DNA of 64,000 nucleotides, taken from the NCBI GenBank assembly GCA_014872815.1, contig WKFK01000002.1:62001-126000 (forward strand), written 5' to 3'. The DNA comes from Paracoccaceae bacterium (GTDB taxonomy: Bacteria > Pseudomonadota > Alphaproteobacteria > Rhodobacterales > Rhodobacteraceae). A program made the translations under genes and the position numbers. Within the stretch, counting starts at the first letter, position 1; each line of letters opens with the position of its first letter. This document shows positions 56,547 to 64,000 of this stretch, piece after piece. The notes under the pieces were generated by a model. It was not told the DNA's origin and made no database searches. It saw nothing but the letters and a program-made list of their open reading frames with translations.

Positions 56547-57011
56547 ATGACCGCCAATCTAGATGACATCGACCGCCGCCTGCTCACCGCTATTCAAAAG
56601 AACAACCGGCTGACTGCGGATGAGCTGGGCGACGTTGCTGGCATCTCACGTTCCGCTGTTCAGCGACGGCTGAAGCGGTTTCGCGACGAGAAGATTGTGG
56701 AGGCAGATATTTCTGTGGTCTCGGCCAAAGCCGTTGGCCGCCCGATGACCTTTGTCGTGGAGGTCGAGATGGAGCGCGAGCGTACAGACCTGCTCGATGA
56801 GTTCCGCCGCTCGATGCTGAAACTCGATGATGTGCAGCAATGCTACTATGTCACTGGTCAGGCAGATTTTATTCTGGTGGTGACCGCGCCGGATATGACG
56901 GCCTATGAGGAGTTCAGCCGGCGGGTATTCAATGACAACCCCAATATTCGGCGGTTTCACAGCAATGTGGTGATTGATCGCGTGAAGGCAGGGCTACAGG
57001 TGCCGGTGTAA
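56547..57011 (+). CDS. Lrp/AsnC-family transcriptional regulator
   Basis: A 154-residue regulator: HTH near the N-terminus (LDDIDRRLLTAIQKNNRLTA then DELGDVAGISRSAVQRRLKR), followed by the RAM ligand-binding domain (QQCYYVTGQADFILVVTAPD). The ATG after GAGGCACAA was chosen; an ATG 13 codons upstream lacks a ribosome binding site. It is divergent from the five-gene cluster and is the natural local regulator. In ectoine clusters the comparable regulator is DoeX/AsnC; identity to it is not claimed. Confidence 0.9.
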   Translation: MTANLDDIDRRLLTAIQKNNRLTADELGDVAGISRSAVQRRLKRFRDEKIVEADISVVSAKAVGRPMTFVVEVEMERERTDLLDEFRRSMLKLDDVQQCYYVTGQADFILVVTAPDMTAYEEFSRRVFNDNPNIRRFHSNVVIDRVKAGLQVPV

Positions 57012-57024
57012 AGTCACGCGACCG

Positions 57025-57261
57025 TCAGCCTGTTAAGGCGGGGGCGAAATTGTGTTGGGCACCATATACAGTACAAAAGCGGCGGACGCGGCCGCTAGCC
57101 CAAAGAATAACACAACGAGCAAACAATTGAGACACCAGTCGTGTTTGTCCAAGAAGTCCTTTAATCGTCGCACGTACGTTCCAGTCGCCAAGGTCTAGCG
57201 TCACCCCTTCGGCCACATACGCCACAGCGGAAACCAGACAATTCCATGTCAACTTTGCCAA
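57025..57261 (-). CDS. Doubtful small hypothetical protein
   Basis: A 78-residue frame (MAKLTWNCLVSAVAYVAEGV and following) with no family, no clear ribosome binding site and mixed hydrophobic and basic content. It could be a decayed gene fragment or chance. Kept only as a possible coding region. Confidence 0.2.
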   Translation of the reverse strand: MAKLTWNCLVSAVAYVAEGVTLDLGDWNVRATIKGLLGQTRLVSQLFARCVILWASGRVRRFCTVYGAQHNFAPALTG

Positions 57262-57380
57262 AATGGCGCGTTGCGTTTTATGGGAATAGGCAAATCCTTC
57301 TCCCCAGAACCGGAAGTTGCACGGATGCTAGTTGACTTGCCTGTGCGAAAGGCGGGCTTGAGTGTGCATAAATAAGCGAA

Positions 57381-57399
57381 GGGGCGCACAAGGCGCCCC
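57381..57399 (-). terminator. Terminator after the 45-residue membrane protein
   Basis: GGGGCGC-5 nt-GCGCCCC hairpin; on the minus strand it is followed by TTCGCTTATTTATG. It lies 14 bp beyond the stop of the small protein gene at 57413-57550. Confidence 0.6.
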
Positions 57400-57412
57400 T
57401 TTGGCATTGGTG

Positions 57413-57550
57413 TCAGTTGCCAGCAAGATTTGATGGCACAGCTTGTAGAACGATGATCGCTCCAAGCGCGGCAAGCCCCAGAAAAACAGCAGCGACTTTG
57501 AGGTCGCCGCACCAGGGGTGCCGACGGCAGTAGTCTTTCAGTTTGTTCAT
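57413..57550 (-). CDS. 45-residue single-pass membrane protein
   Basis: Read directly from the sequence. The protein starts MNKLKDYCRRHPWCGDLKVA, continues with a hydrophobic span AVFLGLAALGAIIVL, and ends QAVPSNLAGN. The orientation is probably N-in by the positive-inside rule (Lys/Arg before the span). A weak GAGA precedes the ATG, and a terminator hairpin follows the stop. The two Cys residues lie before the membrane span. Family unknown. Confidence 0.55.
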   Translation of the reverse strand: MNKLKDYCRRHPWCGDLKVAAVFLGLAALGAIIVLQAVPSNLAGN

Positions 57551-57706
57551 GTCTGTTCTCGCAAAATGATGACAGACACGAATTGATAGCGCTCACACAT
57601 ATCGCATTCAGAATTTCAGACAGTGTTTTCAGCAAGCGCGACAAAGATGCGGTTGGGCAGCGAAAAAACGGCACCGAAGGCCTTTTCGGGGGAGGGCTAT
57701 GAGCGC

Positions 57707-58597
57707 TTAACCCCCAGGGGTCACTTTCACCGAGGTGGCCGGGTTCAGATCATCGTTGGGATCGGTAAAAACATCGGCCGGGAAGGCCACCGAAACGGGA
57801 CGGTCTTGCGTGTCCAAGCACAGCATGTGGTTGTTGTCGCCATCTCCGAGGTCAGCCAAGGCAAAGGGCGCTATGTCGCGTTGGGTTCCGTCGGCGGCTT
57901 CCACGGTAACTTGGTAAAGCTGGCGTTCTGCCGCGCCGGGGTCGTCCCCGTTGGCCAGGGTGACGCCGCCCGCCCATGTGACGCGTAGAGCTTGTTGTAC
58001 GTCCTCCTCCGGGCACAGGCTGCCGCGCACCCGGCGCGGGCCCAAAGAGCCAACCTTGGTCCAATCCGCGACCGGCTGCGCCAACACGAGCGAGGGGCCG
58101 TCTGCCAGAGGGGTCACAGCCACTTGCGCCCCTTTGAAATCCAGCGTGCCATCCATGGAGAACAGATGGCCGGTGACCGCGACACGGACCGGTGGATCGG
58201 TGTCGGAGGGGCCGAGGTCTCCGATCAACAAAACCGTGCGCAACTCGCCCGGGTCGGTGGCGGGCAGAACCGAGACGCAGTGCATGGCGCCCGCTTCTCC
58301 GGAGCGTTTGGTGACGGTGAAGTCGCCGGCCTGCAGCGTGCTCAGATCGATTTCGGATGAGAAGATCACCGGCATGCCGGTTTTGCCACGCGACCCGCGG
58401 CAAATGGCGTTGGAGATCAGCGGCAGAGCGTCCAAACCGTGAAAGGCCGAGAGCAGCCCGGCCTCTGCGCGGTCGATGGCGCGCGGCAGACCCGCGTCTT
58501 GGGTGGTGTCCGTGAGTTCACGGCTGCGGATGTCTTGGGCGGTCGCCTGTGTGGCGGTGACAAAAAGGGCGGCAAAAATGGCAAGCGGTCTGAACAT
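57707..58597 (-). CDS. Secreted hypothetical protein
   Basis: A 296-residue protein with a signal peptide (MFRPLAIFAALFVTATQATA, cleavage after ATA). Mature region likely beta-rich (MPVIFSSEIDLSTLQAGDFT, VRVAVTGHLFSMDGTLDFKG), with four Cys residues (CRGS, MHCVSV, LCPEED, MLCLDT) that could form two disulfides. I do not recognise the family. Flanked by two small genes and not evidently in an operon. Confidence 0.75.
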   Translation of the reverse strand: MFRPLAIFAALFVTATQATAQDIRSRELTDTTQDAGLPRAIDRAEAGLLSAFHGLDALPLISNAICRGSRGKTGMPVIFSSEIDLSTLQAGDFTVTKRSGEAGAMHCVSVLPATDPGELRTVLLIGDLGPSDTDPPVRVAVTGHLFSMDGTLDFKGAQVAVTPLADGPSLVLAQPVADWTKVGSLGPRRVRGSLCPEEDVQQALRVTWAGGVTLANGDDPGAAERQLYQVTVEAADGTQRDIAPFALADLGDGDNNHMLCLDTQDRPVSVAFPADVFTDPNDDLNPATSVKVTPGG

Positions 58598-58687
58598 GGC
58601 AATGGCGTCGGCTGTGAAAACTGTGCCTCCAGCCTGCCTGATTTGCGGTCAAAAAGACAGCGCGCTGTTTGGGCGCTCGCGGTTCCC

Positions 58688-58957
58688 CTATCCGCAGCAG
58701 CCGCTGGTGCAAGTGCTTTTGGGTTTGAGGTCGTCTTCGATCAAGGGCAGCTCACCGGTCAGCGCCTGCGTTGGGATTTGCAACGCAGTGGCAAGGCGGA
58801 GAACGGCGGGCTCCGGCAGGGTCGCGGTTTTGACGGTTTCCAGCTTGGTCAGCTGGCGCTCGGTGAGGCTTACCAGCTTGGCCAGCTTCGGACGGCCCAA
58901 CTTGCGCGCTTTACGTACTGTTTTGATACGTTGCGGGTCGATGGTGAGCGTGGTCAT
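58688..58957 (-). CDS. HTH (XRE-like) protein with Cys-rich tail
   Basis: An 89-residue protein: a helix-turn-helix of the XRE/lambda-repressor type (RKARKLGRPKLAKLVSLTER then QLTKLETVKTATLPEPAVLR). The C-terminus is STCTSGCCG, three Cys residues in the last seven residues, which could bind a metal. The ATG giving MTTLTIDPQ was chosen, although two upstream in-frame starts exist and none has a strong ribosome binding site. Neighbouring genes do not reveal its target. Confidence 0.6.
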   Translation of the reverse strand: MTTLTIDPQRIKTVRKARKLGRPKLAKLVSLTERQLTKLETVKTATLPEPAVLRLATALQIPTQALTGELPLIEDDLKPKSTCTSGCCG

Positions 58958-59234
58958 GGGCGGCTCGCTCGCGATATTAAATCGTTTCATGAAGGAGTGC
59001 TGACATAACCAAACCACTAGTTCGCTGGTACATTCGAATACGCCTTACCAGTGATAATCATTTTCTCGCCCAGAACGGTTGCAAAAAACCTGAGCAACAA
59101 ATCGAAATGCCGACAAAGCGACTTGCCTTAACAACTAACGTCAAACACCCATGGAAAGCCACTTTCCAACAAGCGGAAAAACCCATTGAAATCAACAATT
59201 AATGCAAATAAAACACCCCTAAAAAGGGTGGAAA

Positions 59235-59660
59235 ATGGAAACTATTCTAGATACTCTGCGGGAACTTTGGAAAGACTTTTTGTCCAGCCATGGTGAAACC
59301 TTCGGAAATTGTTTGGTGCTTGGATCCTTGATAGCTGCCAGCCTCAATGCGGTTTTGGTCTCTGTTGTGAAGCTGAATGTAGCGCCAACAGTTCCCGCTT
59401 CAAGTGAGTTAAATTCCTTGAATGAAGGCCTTCTCACAACAGCACTCCCAATCGCGATTACAGCCGCAGTTCTTGGATTTTTGGGACATGCCCTTCGAAG
59501 AGAAGGGATTCGAAAAAGCCAAGACGAAAAACTTGCAATTTTTCTGGAGCGAGTAAAAATTGACAAGCTAATCTCGATAGAGCGTGGCCAACCATCCCGA
59601 ACAAGAGTGTTCTCTGAGGTAGAACAAATCGCTCGCGAAGTCTGGCCGAAAGAGAAATAA
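59235..59660 (+). CDS. Two-pass membrane hypothetical protein, AT-rich
   Basis: A 141-residue protein with two hydrophobic segments (about residues 24-48 CLVLGSLIAASLNAVLVSVV and 67-86 LTTALPIAITAAVLGFLGHA) and a hydrophilic C-terminus (FLERVKIDKLISIERGQPSR). Codon use and base composition are more AT-rich than the flanking genes, suggesting recent acquisition. The ribosome binding site GGGTGGAAA lies partly in a small CACCC-7 nt-GGGTG hairpin. No family recognised. Confidence 0.7.
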   Translation: METILDTLRELWKDFLSSHGETFGNCLVLGSLIAASLNAVLVSVVKLNVAPTVPASSELNSLNEGLLTTALPIAITAAVLGFLGHALRREGIRKSQDEKLAIFLERVKIDKLISIERGQPSRTRVFSEVEQIAREVWPKEK

Positions 59661-59681
59661 GAAAACCGACTGAAACAGATA

Positions 59682-59705
59682 AAGCCGCCCCTTTCAGGGC
59701 GGCTT
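59682..59705. terminator. Bidirectional terminator
   Basis: AAGCCGCCC-6 nt-GGGCGGCTT, a 9-bp stem. On the plus strand it is followed by CCTTGTTTC and on the minus strand by TATCTGTTT. It separates the membrane-protein gene from the convergent icd gene. Confidence 0.75.
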
Positions 59706-59731
59706 CCTTGTTTCAACCTAACGCGTCAACC

Positions 59732-61948
59732 TTAGTCGATGATCGCATTCAGGGTGGCGCTTGGGCGCATGACTTTGGCTTTCAGCTCCACCGATGGGCG
59801 GTAGTAGCCACCGATGTCGGCTGCTGGGCCTTGGGCGGCTGCGAGTTCGGCCAGGATGGCTTCTTCGCCATCTGCCAGGGCCTTGGCAACACCTGCGAAT
59901 TCGGCTGCGAGGTCGGCGTCGTCAGACTGTGCTGCCAGCGCCTCGGCCCAGTAGCGGGCGAACCAGTAGTGGCTGTCGCGGTTGTCTGGCTGACCGACTT
60001 TGCGCGAAGGCGACCGGTTGTCGTCCAGAATGCCTTGGGTGGCGGCTTCGGCAGCGACACCGAGAACACCGGCTTTGGCGTTGCCTTTGACGTCCGCGAG
60101 GAAGTTCAGGCTTTCGCCAAGGGCGCAGAACTCACCCATGGAGTCCCAGCGCAGGTGGTTTTCTTCGACCAGCTGCTGCACGTGCTTCGGCGCGGAGCCA
60201 CCGGCGCCGGTTTCAAACAGGCCGCCACCATTCATCAGCTTCACGATGGAGAGCATTTTGGCAGAGGTGCCGAGCTCAAGGATCGGGAAGAGGTCGGTCA
60301 GGTAGTCGCGCAGCACGTTGCCGGTGATGGCGATGCTGTCGTTGCCAGCAGTGATGGTCTTGAGCGACTGCGCGGTGGCTTCACGTGGCGCCATGATCTG
60401 GAACAGGTCCGTTTTGCCAGCCGCTTCCAGCGCCGGGGTCACGTATTTGATCAGCTCAGCATCGTGGGCGCGGTTTGCGTCCAGCCAGAAGATCGCCTCG
60501 GACCCGGTCAGGCGCTGACGGTCCATCGCCAGTTCGATCCAGTTTTCAATTGGGGCTTTCTTCACGGTGCAGGAGCGCCAGATGTCGCCCGCCTCAACGT
60601 CGTGGGAGTGCAGTACGTCGCCGTTTTCCAGAACGATGCGGATGGAACCCGCTGCTGGGGCCTCAAACGTGGTTGGGTGAGAGCCGTACTCTTCGGCTTT
60701 CTGGGCCATCAGACCCACGTTGGCCACGGAGCCCGCGGTGGTCACGTCCAGCGCGCCGTTGGCTTTGAAGAAGTTGATGGTCTCGTCATAGACGGACGCG
60801 TAGCAGCGGTCTGGGATCACACAGTTGGTGTCACCCTTCGCGCCGGTCTCGTCCCAACCCTTGCCGCCTGCGCGGATCACGGCTGGCATCGAGGCGTCGA
60901 TGATCACATCAGACGGCACGTGCAGGTTGGTGATGCCTTTGTCGCTGTCGACCATGTACATGGACGGACGCTCCAGCGCGGCGATTTCGGCTTTGATAGC
61001 ATCGGCGTTGTCCAGCGTGTCGATGGCGGCCAGAACGGCGCCCAGACCGGAGTTCGGGGAACCACCGGCTGCCGCGATGGCCTCGCCATGTGCGTCCCAA
61101 ACCGGACCCAGCCATGCTTTCACCGCGTGGCCGAAGATGATCGGGTCAGAGACCTTCATCATGGTGGCTTTCATGTGCAGGGAGAACATGGTGCCGTCAG
61201 CTTTGGTGTCCTCAATCGCATCTGCGAGGAAGTTGCCAAGTGCTGCAGCGGACATGAAGGTCGCATCGGCCACGGTGCCTTCTTCCAGCGGGTAGCTGTC
61301 TTTGAGCACGGTCACGGCGCCGTCTTTGGCGACAAATTCGATCTTCGCGTCGCCTGCTTGGGCGGCGGAGATGGTGGCGGAGACTTCGTTTGCGTAGAAG
61401 TCGTTGCCGGGCATGGAAGACACTTTGGTCTTCGACGTGCCTTCCCATGCGCCCATGGAGTGTGGGTTGTTCTGGGCGAAGTTCTTCACCGCACGGGCGG
61501 AGCGGCGGTCAGAGTTACCTTCGCGCAGCACTGGGTTCACGGCGGAACCTTTGATGCCATCATAGCGCGCGCGGATGGCTTTCTCTTCGTCAGACTGTGG
61601 GTCTTCTGGGTAGGACGGGATGTTGTAGCCCTGCCCTTGCAGCTCTTCGATGGCGGCAACCAGCTGTGGCACGGAGGCGGAGATGTTTGGCAGCTTGATG
61701 ACGTTGGCGTCTGGGGTCTTAACCAGTTCGCCCAGCGCGGCCAGATCGTCTGACTGACGCTGATCGTCGGTGAGGTTTTCCGGGAAGGTGGCGATGATGC
61801 GACCGGCAAGGGAAATGTCCGGGGTGCCAACGGTGATACCAGCAGCGGAAACAAACTTGCGAATGATCGGCAGGAAGGAGGCGGAGGCCAGCTCAGGCGC
61901 TTCGTCTACAATTGTATACAATATATCCGGTGATGTTTTATCAGCCAT
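59732..61948 (-). CDS. icd: NADP-dependent isocitrate dehydrogenase (monomeric type)
   Basis: A 738-residue monomeric isocitrate dehydrogenase converting isocitrate to 2-oxoglutarate in the TCA cycle. Recognised from [20 protein letters not shown], the [19 protein letters not shown] segment, and the C-terminal [20 protein letters not shown]. The length (about 740) distinguishes it from the dimeric type (about 410). The start is the ATG after GAGAAAC, giving MADKTSPD. The leader contains a 7-bp inverted repeat. Confidence 0.96.
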   Translation of the reverse strand: MADKTSPDILYTIVDEAPELASASFLPIIRKFVSAAGITVGTPDISLAGRIIATFPENLTDDQRQSDDLAALGELVKTPDANVIKLPNISASVPQLVAAIEELQGQGYNIPSYPEDPQSDEEKAIRARYDGIKGSAVNPVLREGNSDRRSARAVKNFAQNNPHSMGAWEGTSKTKVSSMPGNDFYANEVSATISAAQAGDAKIEFVAKDGAVTVLKDSYPLEEGTVADATFMSAAALGNFLADAIEDTKADGTMFSLHMKATMMKVSDPIIFGHAVKAWLGPVWDAHGEAIAAAGGSPNSGLGAVLAAIDTLDNADAIKAEIAALERPSMYMVDSDKGITNLHVPSDVIIDASMPAVIRAGGKGWDETGAKGDTNCVIPDRCYASVYDETINFFKANGALDVTTAGSVANVGLMAQKAEEYGSHPTTFEAPAAGSIRIVLENGDVLHSHDVEAGDIWRSCTVKKAPIENWIELAMDRQRLTGSEAIFWLDANRAHDAELIKYVTPALEAAGKTDLFQIMAPREATAQSLKTITAGNDSIAITGNVLRDYLTDLFPILELGTSAKMLSIVKLMNGGGLFETGAGGSAPKHVQQLVEENHLRWDSMGEFCALGESLNFLADVKGNAKAGVLGVAAEAATQGILDDNRSPSRKVGQPDNRDSHYWFARYWAEALAAQSDDADLAAEFAGVAKALADGEEAILAELAAAQGPAADIGGYYRPSVELKAKVMRPSATLNAIID

Positions 61949-61996
61949 GTTTCTCACTACCTTTTTTGCGTCAGGGGTGTTCTGTGACTTGCGGGA

Positions 61997-62015
61997 TCAG
62001 GTCGGGATGACCTGA
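61997..62015. repeat. Inverted repeat in the icd leader
   Basis: TCAGGTC-GGGAT-GACCTGA, perfect 7-bp arms, about 50 bp upstream of icd. It could be an operator or an RNA hairpin. Confidence 0.45.
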
Positions 62016-62054
62016 CAAAATCCGTTTGGTTTTTGCGCCCTCGCGCAGACTCAA

Positions 62055-62083
62055 AAGCCCGCACAACAGCAGCGTGCGGGCTT
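62055..62083 (-). terminator. Terminator downstream of glpD
   Basis: AAGCCCGCAC-9 nt-GTGCGGGCTT, a 10-bp stem, followed on the minus strand by TTGAGTC after the CTTTT of the arm. It lies about 45 bp beyond the glpD stop, ahead of icd. Confidence 0.7.
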
Positions 62084-62126
62084 CGTATAGGCCGATGGGG
62101 CGCAAAGATCAATTCTCGGTTGGGTC

Positions 62127-63710
62127 TCAGGCAGAGGCTTTTTGCCGCGCGGCTGCCATATAGCTGTCGATGGCGGCAATTTCTTGCGCGGTGAGGCGCA
62201 GACCCAGCTTGGAGCGGCGCCAAACCACATCGGCAGCTGCGCGGGCGTATTCCTTCGCCATGAGCCAGTCGACCTCAGCGGCGGTCAGGGTTGCGCCAAA
62301 GTCTGCGCCCAGATCGGCGGCAGATTTGGCGGCACCGAGCATCTCTGGCGCTTCCGTGCCGTAGGCGCGGATCAGGCGCTTGGCCCAGGCATCGGTCAAG
62401 AAAGGGTAATCCCGTTGCAGCTCCGCAATCTTGTCGCCCACCTGGTGCACCTCAAAGTCACCGCCGGGCATCGCTACGCCCGCTGTCCAAGGGGCTGTGG
62501 CCTCAGGGAAGAACGGCGTGAGCTTCTCCATCGCCGCTTCGGCCAGCTTGCGGTAGGTGGTAATTTTGCCGCCGAAGATGTTGAGCACCGGGGCGCCGCT
62601 TTCATCCAGTTTCAGGACATAATCGCGGGTCGCGGCCTGCGCAGAGGAGGCGCCATCGTCATAAAGCGGGCGCACACCGGAGTAGCGCCAGACGATGTCT
62701 TCCATGGTGACCGGTTTTTTGAAGTAATTGGAGGCGAAGTCGCAAAGGTATTGCGCCTCTTCATCCGTACAGGTTGGGGCCACGTCGGCGTGGGTGTGTT
62801 CCTGATCGGTGGTCCCGATGAGGGTGAAGTCTTCCTGATACGGAATGGCAAAGATGATGCGGCCATCGGAGCCCTGGAAGAAGTAGCAGCGGTCATGGTC
62901 AAACAGGCGCTTGGTGACAATGTGGCTGCCGCGTACCAAGCGCACGCCAGCGGAGGAATTCTGTTGGATCACGCCGCGAATGATATCGGCCACCCAAGGG
63001 CCACCCGCATTGACCAGCGCCTTGGCACGGGTGGTACGGCGCGCGCCGGTGTCGACGTCTTCCATTTCAATGTGCCAGAAGTTGTCGCCGCGTTGTGCAG
63101 AGATCACTTTGGTGCGGGTGCGGATGGTGGCGCCACGCGCCTCCGCATCTCGGGCGTTTAACACCACAAGGCGGCTATCTTCGACCCAGCAATCCGAGTA
63201 CTCAAAAGCTTTGACAAACTTCTCTTGAAGCGGCGCGCCTGCTTCGTCGATTTTCAGATCCACAGTGCGGGTGCCGGGCAGGATTTTGCGGCCACCGAGG
63301 TGGTCGTACATAAAGAGGCCCATGCGGATCAGCCAACTGGGACGACGGCCTTTCATCCACGGCATGACCAGGCTTAGGAGCTTGGAGGTGGGCGTGTCGT
63401 TTTCAAAGCGCATGTCCTTGTGCATCGGCAGCACAAAGCGCATGGGCCAGCTGATGTGGGGCATGGCGCGCAGCAGGGTTTCGCGCTCGATCAGTGCCTC
63501 GCGCACCAAACGGACTTCGAAATACTCAAGGTAGCGCAGACCACCGTGGAACAGCTTGGTCGAGGCCGAGGACGTGGCCCAGGCCAGATCGTTCATTTCG
63601 GCCAGCTCCACGGAGAGCCCCCGCCCGGCCGCGTCCCGCGCGATGCCACAGCCGTTTATGCCGCCACCAATGACAAAAAGATCCACCGGGGTTTCTGTTT
63701 GCGCTTCCAT
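62127..63710 (-). CDS. glpD: Glycerol-3-phosphate dehydrogenase (FAD, respiratory)
   Basis: A 527-residue membrane-associated flavoprotein that oxidises glycerol-3-phosphate to dihydroxyacetone phosphate and passes electrons to quinone. The N-terminal FAD motif VIGGGINGCGIARDAAGRG is followed by TKLFHGGLRYLEYFEVRLV and, later, VNAGGPWVADI and NIFGGKITTYRKLAEAAMEK. The ATG giving MEAQTETPVDLF was chosen; an ATG six codons upstream also has a plausible ribosome binding site. It is divergent from the glpR-like gene, with GlpR-type half sites in between. Confidence 0.94.
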   Translation of the reverse strand: MEAQTETPVDLFVIGGGINGCGIARDAAGRGLSVELAEMNDLAWATSSASTKLFHGGLRYLEYFEVRLVREALIERETLLRAMPHISWPMRFVLPMHKDMRFENDTPTSKLLSLVMPWMKGRRPSWLIRMGLFMYDHLGGRKILPGTRTVDLKIDEAGAPLQEKFVKAFEYSDCWVEDSRLVVLNARDAEARGATIRTRTKVISAQRGDNFWHIEMEDVDTGARRTTRAKALVNAGGPWVADIIRGVIQQNSSAGVRLVRGSHIVTKRLFDHDRCYFFQGSDGRIIFAIPYQEDFTLIGTTDQEHTHADVAPTCTDEEAQYLCDFASNYFKKPVTMEDIVWRYSGVRPLYDDGASSAQAATRDYVLKLDESGAPVLNIFGGKITTYRKLAEAAMEKLTPFFPEATAPWTAGVAMPGGDFEVHQVGDKIAELQRDYPFLTDAWAKRLIRAYGTEAPEMLGAAKSAADLGADFGATLTAAEVDWLMAKEYARAAADVVWRRSKLGLRLTAQEIAAIDSYMAAARQKASA

Positions 63711-63719
63711 AAGAACACC

Positions 63720-63729
63720 TTCGAACATT
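63720..63729. promoter_or_regulatory. GlpR-like half-site 1
   Basis: TTCGAACATT is close to the half-operator described for E. coli GlpR (reverse complement of WATGTTCGWT). It lies in the glpD-glpR intergenic region. Confidence 0.35.
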
Positions 63730-63847
63730 TTCGCACCCTTACGAACCCAAAACACGCATTCGGTCAAGGAAATTCCGCGTGATGTAGATAATTTTCGTTG
63801 AAAACACGCCATCCGCCTGCCACTGAGGGGGAGCACAAACGAAAAGT

Positions 63848-63857
63848 AACGAACATG
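63848..63857. promoter_or_regulatory. GlpR-like half-site 2
   Basis: AACGAACATG overlaps the glpR start codon and matches the same half-operator pattern. Further CGAAA/TTTCG stretches occur between the two sites. Confidence 0.35.
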
Positions 63858-64000
63858 CTGAGCAGTTTTCGCGAGAGAGAAATCCTCGAAATCGCCCGGA
63901 GCGAGGGCAAAGTCACCGTCGAAGGGCTGGCGGCGCATTTTGATGTGACGGTGCAGACCATTCGCCGCGACCTCAACGAAATGGCCAACGCCGGGCGGTT
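63855..64000 (+). CDS. glpR: DeoR-family regulator, probable GlpR (partial)
   Basis: The gene is cut by the window end; 48 codons are visible. The N-terminal DeoR helix-turn-helix is clear (REREILEIARSEGKVTVEGL, then AAHFDVTVQTIRRDLNEMAN). It is divergent from glpD, which makes repression of glycerol catabolism by GlpR the best reading (inference from context). The effector domain is outside the window. Confidence 0.85.
   Translation, partial: MLSSFREREILEIARSEGKVTVEGLAAHFDVTVQTIRRDLNEMANAGR

Larger units (their letters stand above)
57012..57412. other. Sparse region with no confident gene
   Basis: About 400 bp. A 78-codon minus-strand frame occupies 57025-57261 but is doubtful (listed separately). 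The remaining sequence shows no RNA gene or promoter I can support, except the terminator-like hairpin at its right end. Confidence 0.5.

Noticed and set aside
57249-57674. A 141-codon minus-strand frame spanning the 45-residue protein gene
   Set aside because: It runs over the terminator and a better-supported small gene, and its product has a random-looking Ser/Arg/Cys-rich composition.
59708-61753. A 681-codon plus-strand frame opposite icd
   Set aside because: Antisense shadow of monomeric isocitrate dehydrogenase; the product has no recognisable domain.

Overview
The window looks like a chromosomal segment of a marine Rhodobacteraceae (Roseobacter-group) alphaproteobacterium. The grounds are moderately high GC, a nuo operon with the gene order and small interspersed genes known from Rhodobacterales, a nuo-birA-coaX-rnj arrangement, two Hint-domain proteins, a complete leucine-degradation (liu) operon, a monomeric isocitrate dehydrogenase, and many ATGA-type stop/start overlaps. 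I found no rRNA, tRNA, CRISPR array, prophage or insertion sequence. The species assignment is inference from gene content.

Layout. 1-7.3 kb: an atypical SDR, a Hint-domain protein, release factor 3 (prfC), a conserved hypothetical, a glycosyltransferase, a DEAD-box helicase and a small DUF2798 membrane protein. 7.3-28.7 kb (minus strand): one long transcription unit read from right to left as nuoABCDEFGHIJKLMN, followed by birA, coaX and rnj. Eight extra small genes sit between the nuo genes; most encode secreted, lipoprotein or membrane proteins of unknown role. 29.1-36.9 kb (minus strand): a leucine-degradation operon with isovaleryl-CoA dehydrogenase, an LprI-like protein, both methylcrotonyl-CoA carboxylase subunits, a GST, HMG-CoA lyase and methylglutaconyl-CoA hydratase. 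A 22-bp palindrome lies at its promoter. 37.0-39.3 kb: a MATE transporter and two hotdog thioesterases, divergent from a MerR regulator. 39.4-46.7 kb: two paralogous MerR regulators, then a beta-oxidation operon (acyl-CoA dehydrogenase, small protein, GST, thiolase, bifunctional hydratase/dehydrogenase) ending in a strong terminator. 46.7-51.9 kb: a second Hint protein, an acyl-CoA synthetase, DUF484 with xerC, and a hypothetical protein. 51.9-57.0 kb: an unusual five-gene catabolic cluster (thioesterase, PLP ammonia-lyase-like enzyme, M24 peptidase, Asp/Glu-racemase-superfamily enzyme, beta-hydroxyacid dehydrogenase), divergent from an Lrp/AsnC regulator. 57.0-59.7 kb: a sparse stretch of small and unknown genes. 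59.7-64.0 kb: monomeric isocitrate dehydrogenase, glpD, and the start of a divergent glpR.

How it fits together. Leucine breakdown yields acetyl-CoA and acetoacetate, and beta-oxidation yields acetyl-CoA, NADH and reduced flavoprotein. Isocitrate dehydrogenase, GlpD and complex I feed the TCA cycle and respiratory chain. The MerR/palindrome architecture at 39.9 kb suggests local control of fatty-acid breakdown. The best candidate for a previously undescribed system is the 51.9-57.0 kb cluster: it contains relatives of the ectoine-utilisation enzymes EutA, EutB and EutD/DoeA, but no eutC, eutE/doeB or transporter nearby, and it carries two extra enzymes. Secondary candidates are the accessory proteins embedded in the complex I operon, a shared intergenic palindromic element at 33.4 and 49.4 kb, and a Shine-Dalgarno-sequestering hairpin in front of the DEAD-box helicase.
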